64,000 nucleotides of DNA, from NCBI RefSeq assembly GCF_002252155.1, contig NZ_NEFD01000006.1, positions 1-64,000 on the forward strand, in the 5' to 3' direction. The notes below the pieces were generated by a model. The model saw only the letters and a program-made list of their open reading frames with translations. It searched no databases and was not told the origin of the DNA. This stretch comes from Wohlfahrtiimonas sp. G9077. Its GTDB lineage: Bacteria > Pseudomonadota > Gammaproteobacteria > Cardiobacteriales > Wohlfahrtiimonadaceae. The stretch's first letter is position 1. Every line of letters begins with the position of its first letter. Of the stretch, positions 16,560-25,094 are shown piece by piece. Made by a program: the position numbers and the translations under genes.

Positions 16560-19538
16560 ATGATATCAAATACAAAAGAAGAAGCATTGGAAAACTTGAT
16601 TGAAAAACACTTGCATGACACGAATGGTTTTGAGATTGGTGCACCGAAAAACTTTGATCAACAGCATGCTTTAGACGTTCACTTTTTTTGGCAATTTTTA
16701 GAAAATACACAAAAATTAAAATTAGAAAGGTTACAAAAGCATCGTCCACAAGATTGGCAACGGGCTGTTATTGAACGTTATGATCGATTAATCAAAAAAA
16801 ATGGCGTATTGGCATTATTAAAAAAGGGTTTAGATATTGGTGATGTGCATTTAGATTTAATGTATCCATTACCCTTAGCCAGTAGCAGCCAAATTATTCA
16901 TGAAAATTTTGAGAAAAATATTTTCAGTGTCACGCGCCAACTCACTTATTCAATTGCAAATCCATTACAAGAAATTGATATGGTGATTTTTTTGAATGGT
17001 GTGCCATTAATAACACTGGAATTAAAAAATGCTTGGACAGGGCAAACGGCACGTTTTCATGGGCAAAAACAATATCGAGAAGATCGTGATACTAAGCAAC
17101 CATTATTAAATTTTGCACGTTCACTCGTGCATATGGCAGTCGATACGGATGAAGTTTATATGACAACAAAATTAAAGGGTAAAGAGACTTTTTTCTTGCC
17201 TTTTAATAAAGGAAACAATTTAGGACAAGGTAATCCACCTAATCCTAATGGACATAGAACGGCATACTTATGGGAAGAAGTATTCACTAAAGTTAGCTTA
17301 GCCAATATCATCCAACACTTTGTGCGCTTAGATGGAGATTCAAAAGATAAATTAGAAAGCCGTTCTTTGTTTTTCCCTCGATATCATCAATTAGATGTTG
17401 TGAGAAAAATCATTAATGATGTTGAACATAATGGCGTGGGACAAACATATTTAATTCAGCATTCAGCCGGTTCAGGTAAATCGAATTCTATTACTTGGGC
17501 AGCATATCAATTGATTGAAGCTTATCCTTTAACAGAAAAAGCAGCGGCAGGACGACCTATGGATGAGCCAATCTTTGATTCTGTGATTGTGGTGACCGAT
17601 CGCAGATTATTAGATAAGCAAATTAAAGATAATATTAAGAGTTTCTCAGAAGTTAAAAATATTATTGAACATGCTAATAAATCTCAAGACTTAAAAACAG
17701 CGTTGGAAAGTGGTAAGAAAATTATCATTACAACCATTCAAAAGTTTCCATTCATCATTGATGGGATCAGTGATTTAAGTGATCATCGCTTTGCCGTCAT
17801 TATTGATGAAGCACATAGTTCGCAATCTGGATCTGCGCATGACAATATGAATAGGGCAATGGGGAAGAATGATGAAGATGAATACATTGATGCACAAGAT
17901 AAAATTCTAGAGCTCATGCAGTCAAGAAAAATGCGCGGGAATGCTTCCTATCTCGCATTTACCGCAACGCCAAAGAATCATACGTTAGAAAAGTTTGGAG
18001 AACCACAGGCAGATGGATCTTTTATCCCATTTCATCTTTATTCGATGAAACAGGCAATAGAAGAGGGTTTTATTTTAGATGTATTGGCGAACTATACAAC
18101 ATATAAAAGCTATTATGAGATCCAAAAATCCATTGCGGATAATCCAACTTTTGACAGTAAAAAAGCACAAAAAAAGTTGCGCACTTTTGTTGAAAGCAGT
18201 CAGCAGACCATAGATGTTAAAGCATCCATTATGTTAGATCACTTTACAGATCATGTTGTGAACACTAAAAAACTCAAAGGCAAAGGTAAAGGAATGGTGG
18301 TGACGCAGAGCATCGAAAGTGCCATTCGTTATTACAAAGCCATTGATCGACTGCTTAAAGATAGAAATGATCCGTTTAAAGTTTTGATTGCCTTTTCGGG
18401 CATCAAAGAAGTCGATGGTATTGAATATACGGAAAGCGAGATGAATCATTTCCCTGAAAATGACACGGCCAAACAGTTTGATCATGATGAAAATCGATTA
18501 TTAGTGGTGGCCAATAAATATTTAACAGGCTTTGATCAACCAAAGTTATGTGCAATGTATATTGATAAAAAATTAACGAGTGTTTTATGCGTTCAGGCAT
18601 TATCTAGGCTCAATCGAAGCGCACCTAAATATGGGAAAAGAACGGAAGACTTAGCAATATTGGATTTCTTTAATACAGCAGAAGACATTGAAAAAGCCTT
18701 TGCACCTTTTTATACAGCAACAACCCTTTCAGCAGCAACGGATGTGAATGTTTTACACGACTTGAAAGAGTTATTAGATGAAGTGGGTGTTTATGAGCAA
18801 TATGAAGTCGATGAATTTGTCAGGCTATTTTTCAGCAAAGAAGACGCAATGCTCTTGAGCCCAATGATTGATGTTTCGGCAGATCGATTCAATCATGGTT
18901 TAGAATTATCACACGAAGATAAAGTTGATTTTAAAGTCAAAGCCAAGCAGTTTGTAAAAATTTATGGTCAGATGGCTGCGATCATGCCTTATGAGATTGT
19001 GGCATGGGAGAAGCTATTTTGGTTCTTAAAATTTTTAGTGCCAAAATTAATTGTGAATGATCCTAGCATTGATGGTATAGATGAATTACTTGAATCTGTT
19101 GATTTAAGTTCTTATGGCTTGCAACGAGTTTCTCTGAATTCTGCTTTAAAATTAAATGAAGAGAGCGGTGAATTAGATCCTCAAAATCCTAACCCACGTG
19201 GGGCTCATAATACTGAAGAGCAACATGATCCTATTGATCAAATCATTCAGAATTTTAATGAAAAATGGTTCCAAAGTTGGGCATTAACGCCAGAAGAACA
19301 GCGCATTAAGTTCGTCAATATTCAAGAAAGCGTCAAGAGGCATCCTGATTATGTAGAAAAATATCAAAAAAGTAGTGATCCTCATCACCGAGATTTAGTC
19401 TTTGCGAAAATGATTCAAGATGTGATGCTCAAAAGACGAATGGATGAGATGGATTTATATAAGCTGTATATGACAGATGAGGCTTTTAAAAGATCTTGGA
19501 TAGAGAGCATGCAAAGGTCGCTCGATCATACTAGATAA
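16560..19538 (+). CDS. hsdR: Type I restriction enzyme R subunit (nuclease-translocase)
   Basis: This is a 992-residue motor/nuclease subunit. The N-terminal PD-(D/E)xK nuclease shows EIDMVIFLNGVPLITLELKN. The SF2 helicase core has Walker A HSAGSGKSNSITW, the DEAH box IIDEAHSSQSG, motif III FTATP, and motif VI-like ALSRLNRSAP. The C-terminal helical region would contact the methyltransferase. It would cut unmethylated DNA after ATP-driven translocation. AAGGAATAAAGAATA before the ATG gives a good ribosome site. The protein is full length, so the system should be active as far as sequence shows. Confidence 0.94.
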   Translation: MISNTKEEALENLIEKHLHDTNGFEIGAPKNFDQQHALDVHFFWQFLENTQKLKLERLQKHRPQDWQRAVIERYDRLIKKNGVLALLKKGLDIGDVHLDLMYPLPLASSSQIIHENFEKNIFSVTRQLTYSIANPLQEIDMVIFLNGVPLITLELKNAWTGQTARFHGQKQYREDRDTKQPLLNFARSLVHMAVDTDEVYMTTKLKGKETFFLPFNKGNNLGQGNPPNPNGHRTAYLWEEVFTKVSLANIIQHFVRLDGDSKDKLESRSLFFPRYHQLDVVRKIINDVEHNGVGQTYLIQHSAGSGKSNSITWAAYQLIEAYPLTEKAAAGRPMDEPIFDSVIVVTDRRLLDKQIKDNIKSFSEVKNIIEHANKSQDLKTALESGKKIIITTIQKFPFIIDGISDLSDHRFAVIIDEAHSSQSGSAHDNMNRAMGKNDEDEYIDAQDKILELMQSRKMRGNASYLAFTATPKNHTLEKFGEPQADGSFIPFHLYSMKQAIEEGFILDVLANYTTYKSYYEIQKSIADNPTFDSKKAQKKLRTFVESSQQTIDVKASIMLDHFTDHVVNTKKLKGKGKGMVVTQSIESAIRYYKAIDRLLKDRNDPFKVLIAFSGIKEVDGIEYTESEMNHFPENDTAKQFDHDENRLLVVANKYLTGFDQPKLCAMYIDKKLTSVLCVQALSRLNRSAPKYGKRTEDLAILDFFNTAEDIEKAFAPFYTATTLSAATDVNVLHDLKELLDEVGVYEQYEVDEFVRLFFSKEDAMLLSPMIDVSADRFNHGLELSHEDKVDFKVKAKQFVKIYGQMAAIMPYEIVAWEKLFWFLKFLVPKLIVNDPSIDGIDELLESVDLSSYGLQRVSLNSALKLNEESGELDPQNPNPRGAHNTEEQHDPIDQIIQNFNEKWFQSWALTPEEQRIKFVNIQESVKRHPDYVEKYQKSSDPHHRDLVFAKMIQDVMLKRRMDEMDLYKLYMTDEAFKRSWIESMQRSLDHTR

Positions 19539-19566
19539 CTTATTTTTAGCGATTGAGCATAGAAAA

Positions 19567-20148
19567 ATGAAAATATTACACGTCACGGACATTCATTTTA
19601 AACGGTTTGTTTTTGATTCGATCAGTGAACAGCAAAACCGTTATGATGCCATTTGTGTCACAGGCGACTTTTTAGATGAAACGAATGATGTTGCGATTGA
19701 TGCGCAAATTGACGATGTGCGCGCATGGATTTTGTCGTTTAAAACACCCATTTTTGTCTGCAGCGGCAATCATGATCTGATCGATGGTTCATGTGATTGG
19801 CTGGCGGACTTACCTAGAAGTGATGGTTCTATGACAACACTGAATAATATTGTGATCGGTTGTGCGCCTGAAGATTGTGAGGATTTTTATCGATACCGAG
19901 ATTGCAATATATTGTTGCATCATTATCCGCCTGCAAATAGCCAAACGGCAATCGATCAAACGGGTAGAAATTATGGCAGTGCTACTTTAAAAAGTGATAT
20001 GCGCTTATTAAATTGTCAATACATTTTGTGTGGGCATGTGCATCGACCGATTGCTAGAGCGAGAAGGAATCAAAATATCATTATTTATAATGCAGGCGGC
20101 AATCATAGAAATGATCGAGTCAGATATATAGCGTTTGATATCAATTAA
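19567..20148 (+). CDS. Small calcineurin-like metallophosphoesterase
   Basis: This 193-residue protein has the complete metallophosphoesterase motif set: D-x-H (VTDIHF), GD (VTGDF), GNHD (CSGNHDLIDG), and GHVHR near the C-terminus with an intervening histidine pair (LLHHYPP). The substrate is unknown. Family members act on phosphodiesters, nucleotides or phosphoproteins. It starts 28 bases after hsdR on the same strand with no terminator in between, so it may be the last gene of the restriction operon. It could equally be an independent passenger. Confidence 0.8.
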   Translation: MKILHVTDIHFKRFVFDSISEQQNRYDAICVTGDFLDETNDVAIDAQIDDVRAWILSFKTPIFVCSGNHDLIDGSCDWLADLPRSDGSMTTLNNIVIGCAPEDCEDFYRYRDCNILLHHYPPANSQTAIDQTGRNYGSATLKSDMRLLNCQYILCGHVHRPIARARRNQNIIIYNAGGNHRNDRVRYIAFDIN

Positions 20149-20354
20149 GATAATCTATTCATTCAAGAATTTGAAGCAGTGCACAATCTTGAACAACGCC
20201 AAAGAAATCATTCATTGAAATATGACACAACCATGCATGACTACAGGCTATAATTAATTGAATCACCAAACTCAGGTTCAAAAAGAATTAAACGAGATGT
20301 TACCTCAACAGTCTCCTATTTTATTAAACGAGAATAGGTTGCCTAAGGAAATAT
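20149..20354. other. Leader of the GTPase remnant
   Basis: This non-coding stretch contains a -10-like TATAAT at 20249-20254, with no convincing -35 at normal spacing. AAGGAAA lies ahead of the ATG at 20355. No hairpin or other structure was noticed. Confidence 0.4.
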
Positions 20355-20845
20355 ATGATAGATACATTTAAAAAATGGATGATTCCAGAGAAAAATTCTG
20401 AATTGTTATCAATTTCAGATATTGAAACAAAAGATTTACCTATCTTGTGGTTATTAGGAAAAACCGGTGCAGGTAAATCTTCATTAATTCAAGCATTGAC
20501 ACATTTAACAACTGTTGAAATAGGCAATGGATTTTCCCCATGTACTGCGACATCTGTGGCTTATGATTTTCCTCAAGGGCGGCCAATTCTGCGCTTTTTG
20601 GATACAAGACTTCATGATTGAAAGCAGAGACCATTTATCCTCTAGCAATATTGAATGATCAATCTTTTGGTATTGAAGCATTAGAAGAAGCAATACAAGC
20701 CCAATACAATGAAGCAATTCAGACGCAATTGAACCGTAGAAATATTGAAGCGAAGGATCGTCAATCAGGTTTCATCAATCAAGGTGTTCGATTATTTAAT
20801 GGTGTTTCAGGCATGGTTCAAGCAGTGATGAAGACAGAAAAATAA
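20355..20845 (+). pseudogene. GTPase pseudogene with large internal deletion
   Basis: The first 88 codons encode a P-loop GTPase start: LLGKTGAGKSSLIQAL (Walker A/G1), a switch I threonine region (PCTATSVAYDF), and FLDTR, where the family normally continues as the DTRG/DxxG G3 motif. Here it runs into LHD and a TGA at 20619-20621. The following sequence, in another frame (from a TTG at 20618 to 20845), reads KAETIYPLAILNDQSFGIEALEEAI, then a C-terminal segment like the end of such GTPases. G4 (NKxD) and most of the G domain are missing. I read it as one gene that lost several hundred bases and its frame. Confidence 0.7.
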
Positions 20846-20867
20846 CTAAACTTTCAGGAGAAATATT

Positions 20868-21065
20868 ATGGTGATGATGCAACAATTACCTTTTAAAATT
20901 CGCTGTACCAATTGCAATTGGTCAATGTCAGAAAGTAGCGATGCGATTATGCTGCCATCAGAGTGTCCAAAATGTGGTGAAACTCGATTAAAATATGAAG
21001 ATAATCCAGATAAGAAGTTATCACCTTTAGAAGCATGGAAAAAAAAGTTCGGTATTATCAAGTGA
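20868..21065 (+). CDS. Small zinc-ribbon protein
   Basis: This 65-residue protein has two CxxC knuckles, CTNC near residue 14 and CPKC near residue 35, spaced like a rubredoxin or zinc ribbon. A short basic tail (EAWKKKFGIIK) follows. AGGAG precedes the ATG. It lies 22 bases after the GTPase remnant and probably belonged to the same transcription unit. No function is known to me. Confidence 0.65.
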   Translation: MVMMQQLPFKIRCTNCNWSMSESSDAIMLPSECPKCGETRLKYEDNPDKKLSPLEAWKKKFGIIK

Positions 21066-21140
21066 TCAATTGCTTGTTCCGGTCAAACTTCATTAATTAA
21101 ATTTATTTTAACAAAGCGACTCAAAAATTAGAAATGTAAG

Positions 21141-21166
21141 CTATATTTATTTAAATGTAAATATAG
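21141..21166. promoter_or_regulatory. Inverted repeat ahead of the ribosome site
   Basis: CTATATTTA at 21141-21149 and TAAATATAG at 21158-21166 form perfect 9-base arms around an 8-base spacer, ending a few bases before the GGAAG ribosome site of the gene at 21177. It could be an operator overlapping a promoter or an RNA hairpin that controls translation. No consensus of a known regulator is recognised. Confidence 0.5.
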
Positions 21167-21176
21167 TGGAAGAATC

Positions 21177-21536
21177 ATGAGTCAGTATAATTTAGCAGAA
21201 TTAAAAAAAATTTCGGGGTTTAAGGTTGTGTCGTTGGTGGATGTCAATAGCGGAGTCGCCGTTGCCTCAGAAAGCGCCACAGATTTTGACATTGCATTGG
21301 CATCATCCGGCAATGCCAAAATTGTTAAAACCAAGCGCGATGTGGCCAATAGCCTCAACTTAGATGATGAGATCGAAGACATTTTGATCACGCTTGGTAA
21401 AGAGTATCATTTAATTCGTTTATTAAAGAAAAATACCAACTATTTTCTTTACTTGGTATTAGATCGTGCTGAAGCCCATTTAGGTTTGGCAAGACTCGAT
21501 TTAAAAGCTTTTGAAGCACAGTTGGATTTTTCATAA
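21177..21536 (+). CDS. Roadblock/LC7-like small protein
   Basis: This 119-residue soluble protein has the layout I associate with roadblock/LC7 domains: helix (YNLAELKKISGFKVVSLVDVNSGVAVAS), helix, strand and a terminal helix. Such proteins often work with small GTPases in bacteria. The assignment is tentative and rests on pattern, not on a diagnostic motif. It is monocistronic, preceded by an inverted repeat. Base composition is closer to the core genes than to the restriction island, so the island probably ends before it. Confidence 0.55.
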   Translation: MSQYNLAELKKISGFKVVSLVDVNSGVAVASESATDFDIALASSGNAKIVKTKRDVANSLNLDDEIEDILITLGKEYHLIRLLKKNTNYFLYLVLDRAEAHLGLARLDLKAFEAQLDFS

Positions 21537-21642
21537 AATACACAGTTCAATGGCGATCACCCTTTAGATTAGGTGCTTTACATACGATTTAAGAATATAA
21601 TCCTTCTTTAGTTAGAAATTTTGCAGGTCAATAGAGGGCAGT

Positions 21643-22401
21643 ATGGGAAAGAAGCGTTTAACAAAGGGTGTCATCATCGAGGATAAGGACAAAAAAGTGG
21701 CAGAAGTCTTATTAGACTTAGACCGCAATGCCTCGGATGATGAATTTATACTGGGATTTAAAAAGAAATTCCCACAAGATTGGCAGAAGGTTGAAGCCCG
21801 TTATGCTGAGTATGAAAGCCTTGTGAAAAAGCGTAACATCCCACCGATGGCGCGCCCCTTTCAATATGTGCTCAATGCCGCTAGAATCATACGTTCGCGC
21901 TATCAGCATGGTGAGGATTTGCAAGAGATCCTTAAAAAACTCAATGCACCTAAGCCTGCATTTATTGAGGCAGAACCTGCGGATCAAGAGGCGCTCTTTA
22001 AAAAGCTCAATGATGCCCACAGCTATGAAAAACGCATCGATGCCATTAAAAAGTTGGGTAAATATAAATGTCCTGCGGTGGAAGCGGCGTTTTTAGAGAT
22101 CATGAAAACCGATCCCGTTAATGATGTGCGAGAAGCGGCGCATGCGCGCTTAAAAATCTTTGGTTATGACATCAGCAGCCCGCGCAAGGCGCCTGCGTAT
22201 GTGGATAAGGATCTGCATGAAAAATTGTTGGAAGTGGCCAGTTCCTTGCACGATGATTTTTCATACGATCGCTTTGAGTCGAAGTTTCGCACCATTTTTC
22301 CATTTGAGTTTGACATGCATCGATATCAGAAAAAAGCGGGCTTTAAAGAGTGGCTCACCGTTCAGATCAGACAATTGCCAAGACAACACGAATACGAATA
22401 A
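21643..22401 (+). CDS. Uncharacterised HEAT-repeat-like protein
   Basis: This is a 252-residue helical, lysine-rich protein. Residues 125-170 (SYEKRIDAIKKLGKYKCPAV... and DPVNDVREAAHARLKIFG) read like paired HEAT/PBS-lyase-type repeats. There is no signal peptide or membrane segment. The start is supported by GAGGGCA upstream of ATG. It ends at a strong bidirectional terminator shared with the convergent flavin reductase. The function is unknown, but HEAT repeats usually mediate protein contacts. Confidence 0.65.
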   Translation: MGKKRLTKGVIIEDKDKKVAEVLLDLDRNASDDEFILGFKKKFPQDWQKVEARYAEYESLVKKRNIPPMARPFQYVLNAARIIRSRYQHGEDLQEILKKLNAPKPAFIEAEPADQEALFKKLNDAHSYEKRIDAIKKLGKYKCPAVEAAFLEIMKTDPVNDVREAAHARLKIFGYDISSPRKAPAYVDKDLHEKLLEVASSLHDDFSYDRFESKFRTIFPFEFDMHRYQKKAGFKEWLTVQIRQLPRQHEYE

Positions 22402-22426
22402 AAAAAGCCCCGTTTGGGGCTTTTTT
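22401..22426. terminator. Bidirectional Rho-independent terminator
   Basis: AAAAAGCCCC (22402-22411) pairs with GGGGCTTTTT (22416-22425) around a GTTT loop. It sits between convergent genes ending at 22401 and 22438 and can serve both. Confidence 0.92.
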
Positions 22427-22437
22427 ATGTTTGGGCG

Positions 22438-22929
22438 TTAAGCAATTTCGGTTTTTCCCACAGGATGATACGCACGGTTGAAGTACACCAAGCCTTGATT
22501 GTGCTCGCTTTGACGAATGGCCACAATCTGGCAAATGAAGATGGCATGCGTGCCCACATTCTGGATGTGTTCAATCTCGCAATCAAAGCTCACCAGTGCA
22601 TCTTCTAGCACCGGTGCACCAGTTGCTAAGGTTGTCCAATTGCCAAACTCAAAGCGCTCTTCAGGGCTCATTTTGGAGGAAAAAACAGTGGAGATGTGTT
22701 GGTGATGTGCACTTAACACATTGACTGTTAAAACCTTATTGGCAATGAAATGCTCATGGGAGCTTGCCGATTGATTCATACAGACCAAAAGTGTTGGCGG
22801 TGTATCTGTCACACTACAAACAGCCGATGCAGTGAAGCCATAACGGCCCGATTCACCCACCGTGGTCACCACATTGACCGCGCCTGTTAACAAAGACATT
22901 GCATTTCTAAAGTCTGTTGCTTCAACCAT
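22438..22929 (-). CDS. Flavin reductase (FMN-binding split-barrel family)
   Basis: This 163-residue protein has flavin-reductase features: FRNAMSLLTGAVNVVTTVGESGRYGFTASAVCSV at the N-terminus, PPTLLVCMNQSASSH, and a late AYHP motif. It would reduce FMN or FAD with NAD(P)H and hand the reduced flavin to a partner. I chose the start at 22929 (MVEATDFR), which has AGGAAAA upstream, over the longer frame reaching into mesD. It lies 10 bases after mesD on the same strand, so it is the third gene of the methionine operon. It likely feeds the oxygen-dependent MesD/MesX reaction, but this link is an inference. Confidence 0.85.
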   Translation of the reverse strand: MVEATDFRNAMSLLTGAVNVVTTVGESGRYGFTASAVCSVTDTPPTLLVCMNQSASSHEHFIANKVLTVNVLSAHHQHISTVFSSKMSPEERFEFGNWTTLATGAPVLEDALVSFDCEIEHIQNVGTHAIFICQIVAIRQSEHNQGLVYFNRAYHPVGKTEIA

Positions 22930-22939
22930 GACTATTTTC

Positions 22940-23971
22940 CTAAATTGAGTTGAGCTCTTTACGGATGATCTCAGCGCCAGCACTCAATGCATGGAGCTTG
23001 CCGCGCGCCACATGACGAGCGAGCGGTGCCATGCCGCAGTTGGTGGATGGATAGAGTTTATCAGCATCCACAAACTGAAGGGCTTTGCGCAAAGTGTCCG
23101 CAACTTCTTCTGGGGTTTCAATGACATTGGTGGCCACATCGATGGCGCCCACCATCACTTTTTTGCCGCGAATGAGCTCAAGCAGATCCATCGGCACGCG
23201 TGAATTATGGCATTCTAACGAGATGATGTCGATGTTAGATTGCTGCAATTTTGGAAATGCCTCTTCATATTGGCGCCATTCAGAGCCCAATGTCTTTTTC
23301 CAATCGGTGTTGGCTTTGATGCCATAACCGTAGCAAATGTGCACCGCAGTTTCGCATTTTAAGCCTTCAAGGGCGCGTTCTAAGGTTGCAATGCCCCAAT
23401 CATTGACTTCATCAAAGAAGACGTTAAAGGCAGGTTCATCAAACTGAATGATGTCAACGCCGGCCGCTTCAAGCTCTTTGGCCTCTTGGTTGAGGATCTT
23501 GGCAAATTCCCACGCCAATTTTTCGCGGCTTTTGTAATGGCCATCATACAAAGTATCAATCATGGTCATGGGGCCCGGCAATGCCCATTTAATCGGGCGA
23601 TCGGTGTGTTGGCGTAAGAATTTGGCATCTTCCACAAACACAGGTTTTTGGCGGGAGACTTCGCCAACCACGCTTGGCACGCTCGCTTCATAGCGATCAC
23701 GGATTTTAACGGTTTCACGTTTTTCAAAATCGACGCCGTTTAAGTGCTCAATGAATGTGGTCACAAAGTGTTGGCGCGTTTGTTCGCCATCGCTGACGAT
23801 GTCAATGCCTGCATGGATTTGATCTTGCAATGCAATCAACAATGCATCTTCTTTGGCCTCTTTGAGCTGTTCGCCCTCTAATTTCCAAGGGGACCAAAGT
23901 TTTTCAGGTTCCGCAAGCCAAGAAGGTTTTGGTAAGCTGCCAGCGGTGGAAGTGGGTAATAATCTTTTCAT
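22940..23971 (-). CDS. mesD: Core methionine synthase MesD (MetE C-terminal-domain-like)
   Basis: This protein of about 343 residues corresponds to the catalytic barrel of cobalamin-independent methionine synthase, without the N-terminal folate-binding half. Visible features are STAGSLPKPSWL, DIVSDGEQTR, GVDIIQFDEPAFN, VHICYGYG (zinc His-x-Cys) and PSTNCGMAPL (zinc Cys). It would methylate homocysteine. The adjoining DUF1852 gene marks it as the MesD family, which has been shown to need DUF1852 and oxygen rather than methyl-folate or B12. Start 23971 (MKRLLPTS) fits the family better than the upstream ATG at 24019. Confidence 0.87.
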   Translation of the reverse strand: MKRLLPTSTAGSLPKPSWLAEPEKLWSPWKLEGEQLKEAKEDALLIALQDQIHAGIDIVSDGEQTRQHFVTTFIEHLNGVDFEKRETVKIRDRYEASVPSVVGEVSRQKPVFVEDAKFLRQHTDRPIKWALPGPMTMIDTLYDGHYKSREKLAWEFAKILNQEAKELEAAGVDIIQFDEPAFNVFFDEVNDWGIATLERALEGLKCETAVHICYGYGIKANTDWKKTLGSEWRQYEEAFPKLQQSNIDIISLECHNSRVPMDLLELIRGKKVMVGAIDVATNVIETPEEVADTLRKALQFVDADKLYPSTNCGMAPLARHVARGKLHALSAGAEIIRKELNSI

Positions 23972-23994
23972 AATCGTTCTGTCCATGCGGTGAA

Positions 23995-24972
23995 TTAAAG
24001 GTCGTAGGCTGCGGCCCATTGTTCAAGAATCTCTTTGTGGGGCTTGATGAAATGTTCTTCGGTAAATTTCCCCTGTTTAACGGCCAATTCGCTGCGCTCT
24101 TTGCGGTCATAAACGATTTGTGTGAGTGAGAAATCTTGGTTATTTAAGCTTGGTTGATACACCGCGCTGGCAGCAGCATTTGCATTATAGATTTCAGGGC
24201 GATAGATCTTTTGGAAGGTTTCCATGGTGGCAATTGTACTGATCAACTCAAGATTGCTGTAATCGCTCAATAAATCGCCACTGAAATAGAAGGCGAGCGG
24301 CGCTTTACAGTTGTGCGGCATGAAGTAACGTACCTGTAAGCCCATTTTTGCAAAGTACTGATCGGTTGAGGAGAACTCATTTTGCACATATTCAACACCG
24401 AGCACAGGATGCGTATTTGTAGTGCGATGATACGTTTTGCTGCTCGCCACGCTCAAGCAAATCACAGGCGCTTTATTAAAGTTGTCTTGATAAGCAGGTG
24501 AATGAATAAAGTATTTAAAGAGTTTGCCATGTAGATCCCCAAAGTTCTCCGGCAAGCTGAATTCAGCCTTGTCTTTATTGTGATCAAGCAACAATACGCT
24601 AAAGTCATAGTCACGCACATAAGAAGAGAAACTGTTGCCCACGATGCCATCGATGCGCTGATTCGTTGTGTGATCGATGATGTTGGTTTTTAAGATCTCA
24701 ATGATTGGGAAGGTTTCGCCGTTGTTTTCCACATCAATGTCCACAGAGATGATTTCAAGCTCAATGGCATAGCGATCGCCTTTTGGATTGTCCCAATGGG
24801 CCAAGTCATTGAAGCGACTGTTCATCATCTGCAATGTTTTGCGCAAGTTCTCTTGGCGACTCTCGCCTCTGGCTAAGTTCGCAAAGTTGGTGGTCAAGCG
24901 TGTGCTGTTGGCAGGATGATAATTTTCGTCGAAACAAATGCTTTTGACGGAACATTTAAAATTTGTACTCAT
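23995..24972 (-). CDS. mesX: DUF1852 protein MesX, partner of MesD
   Basis: This 325-residue protein begins MSTNFKCSVKSICFDENYHPANSTRLTTNFANLARG, which I recognise as DUF1852. The family is required for MesD-dependent methionine synthesis in aerobic bacteria and is thought to act in an oxygen-requiring step that supplies the methyl group. The chemistry is not known. No signal peptide or membrane helix is visible. It is the first gene of the operon mesX-mesD-flavin reductase, with 23 bases to mesD, and has a leader rich in inverted repeats. Confidence 0.87.
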   Translation of the reverse strand: MSTNFKCSVKSICFDENYHPANSTRLTTNFANLARGESRQENLRKTLQMMNSRFNDLAHWDNPKGDRYAIELEIISVDIDVENNGETFPIIEILKTNIIDHTTNQRIDGIVGNSFSSYVRDYDFSVLLLDHNKDKAEFSLPENFGDLHGKLFKYFIHSPAYQDNFNKAPVICLSVASSKTYHRTTNTHPVLGVEYVQNEFSSTDQYFAKMGLQVRYFMPHNCKAPLAFYFSGDLLSDYSNLELISTIATMETFQKIYRPEIYNANAAASAVYQPSLNNQDFSLTQIVYDRKERSELAVKQGKFTEEHFIKPHKEILEQWAAAYDL

Positions 24973-25009
24973 AGTGTTCTGGCCCTTGGTTGCTAAAATT
25001 AACTGTTGT

Positions 25010-25094
25010 ATTGATTTATATCTAAATCAATGCATGAAAAAAAATGATTTTAATTCATGCAATGATGATAAAAATTCATCGATTAAAAAATCGA
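25010..25094 (-). promoter_or_regulatory. Hairpin-rich leader/operator region of the mesX operon
   Basis: Three inverted repeats stand in a row upstream of mesX: ATTGATTTA/TAAATCAAT (25010-25018 and 25023-25031, 4-base loop), TGCATGAA/TTCATGCA (25031-25038 and 25054-25061), and TCGATT/AATCGA (25079-25084 and 25089-25094). They could bind a methionine-responsive regulator or fold as leader RNA. They do not match the MetJ box (AGACGTCT), nor the MetR TGAA-N5-TTCA spacing, nor a SAM riboswitch that I can recognise. Confidence 0.5.

Noticed and set aside
20618-20845. Independent small gene starting at TTG
   Set aside because: Its sequence continues the C-terminal part of the GTPase started at 20355, and there is no ribosome site at the TTG. 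It was merged into the pseudogene.
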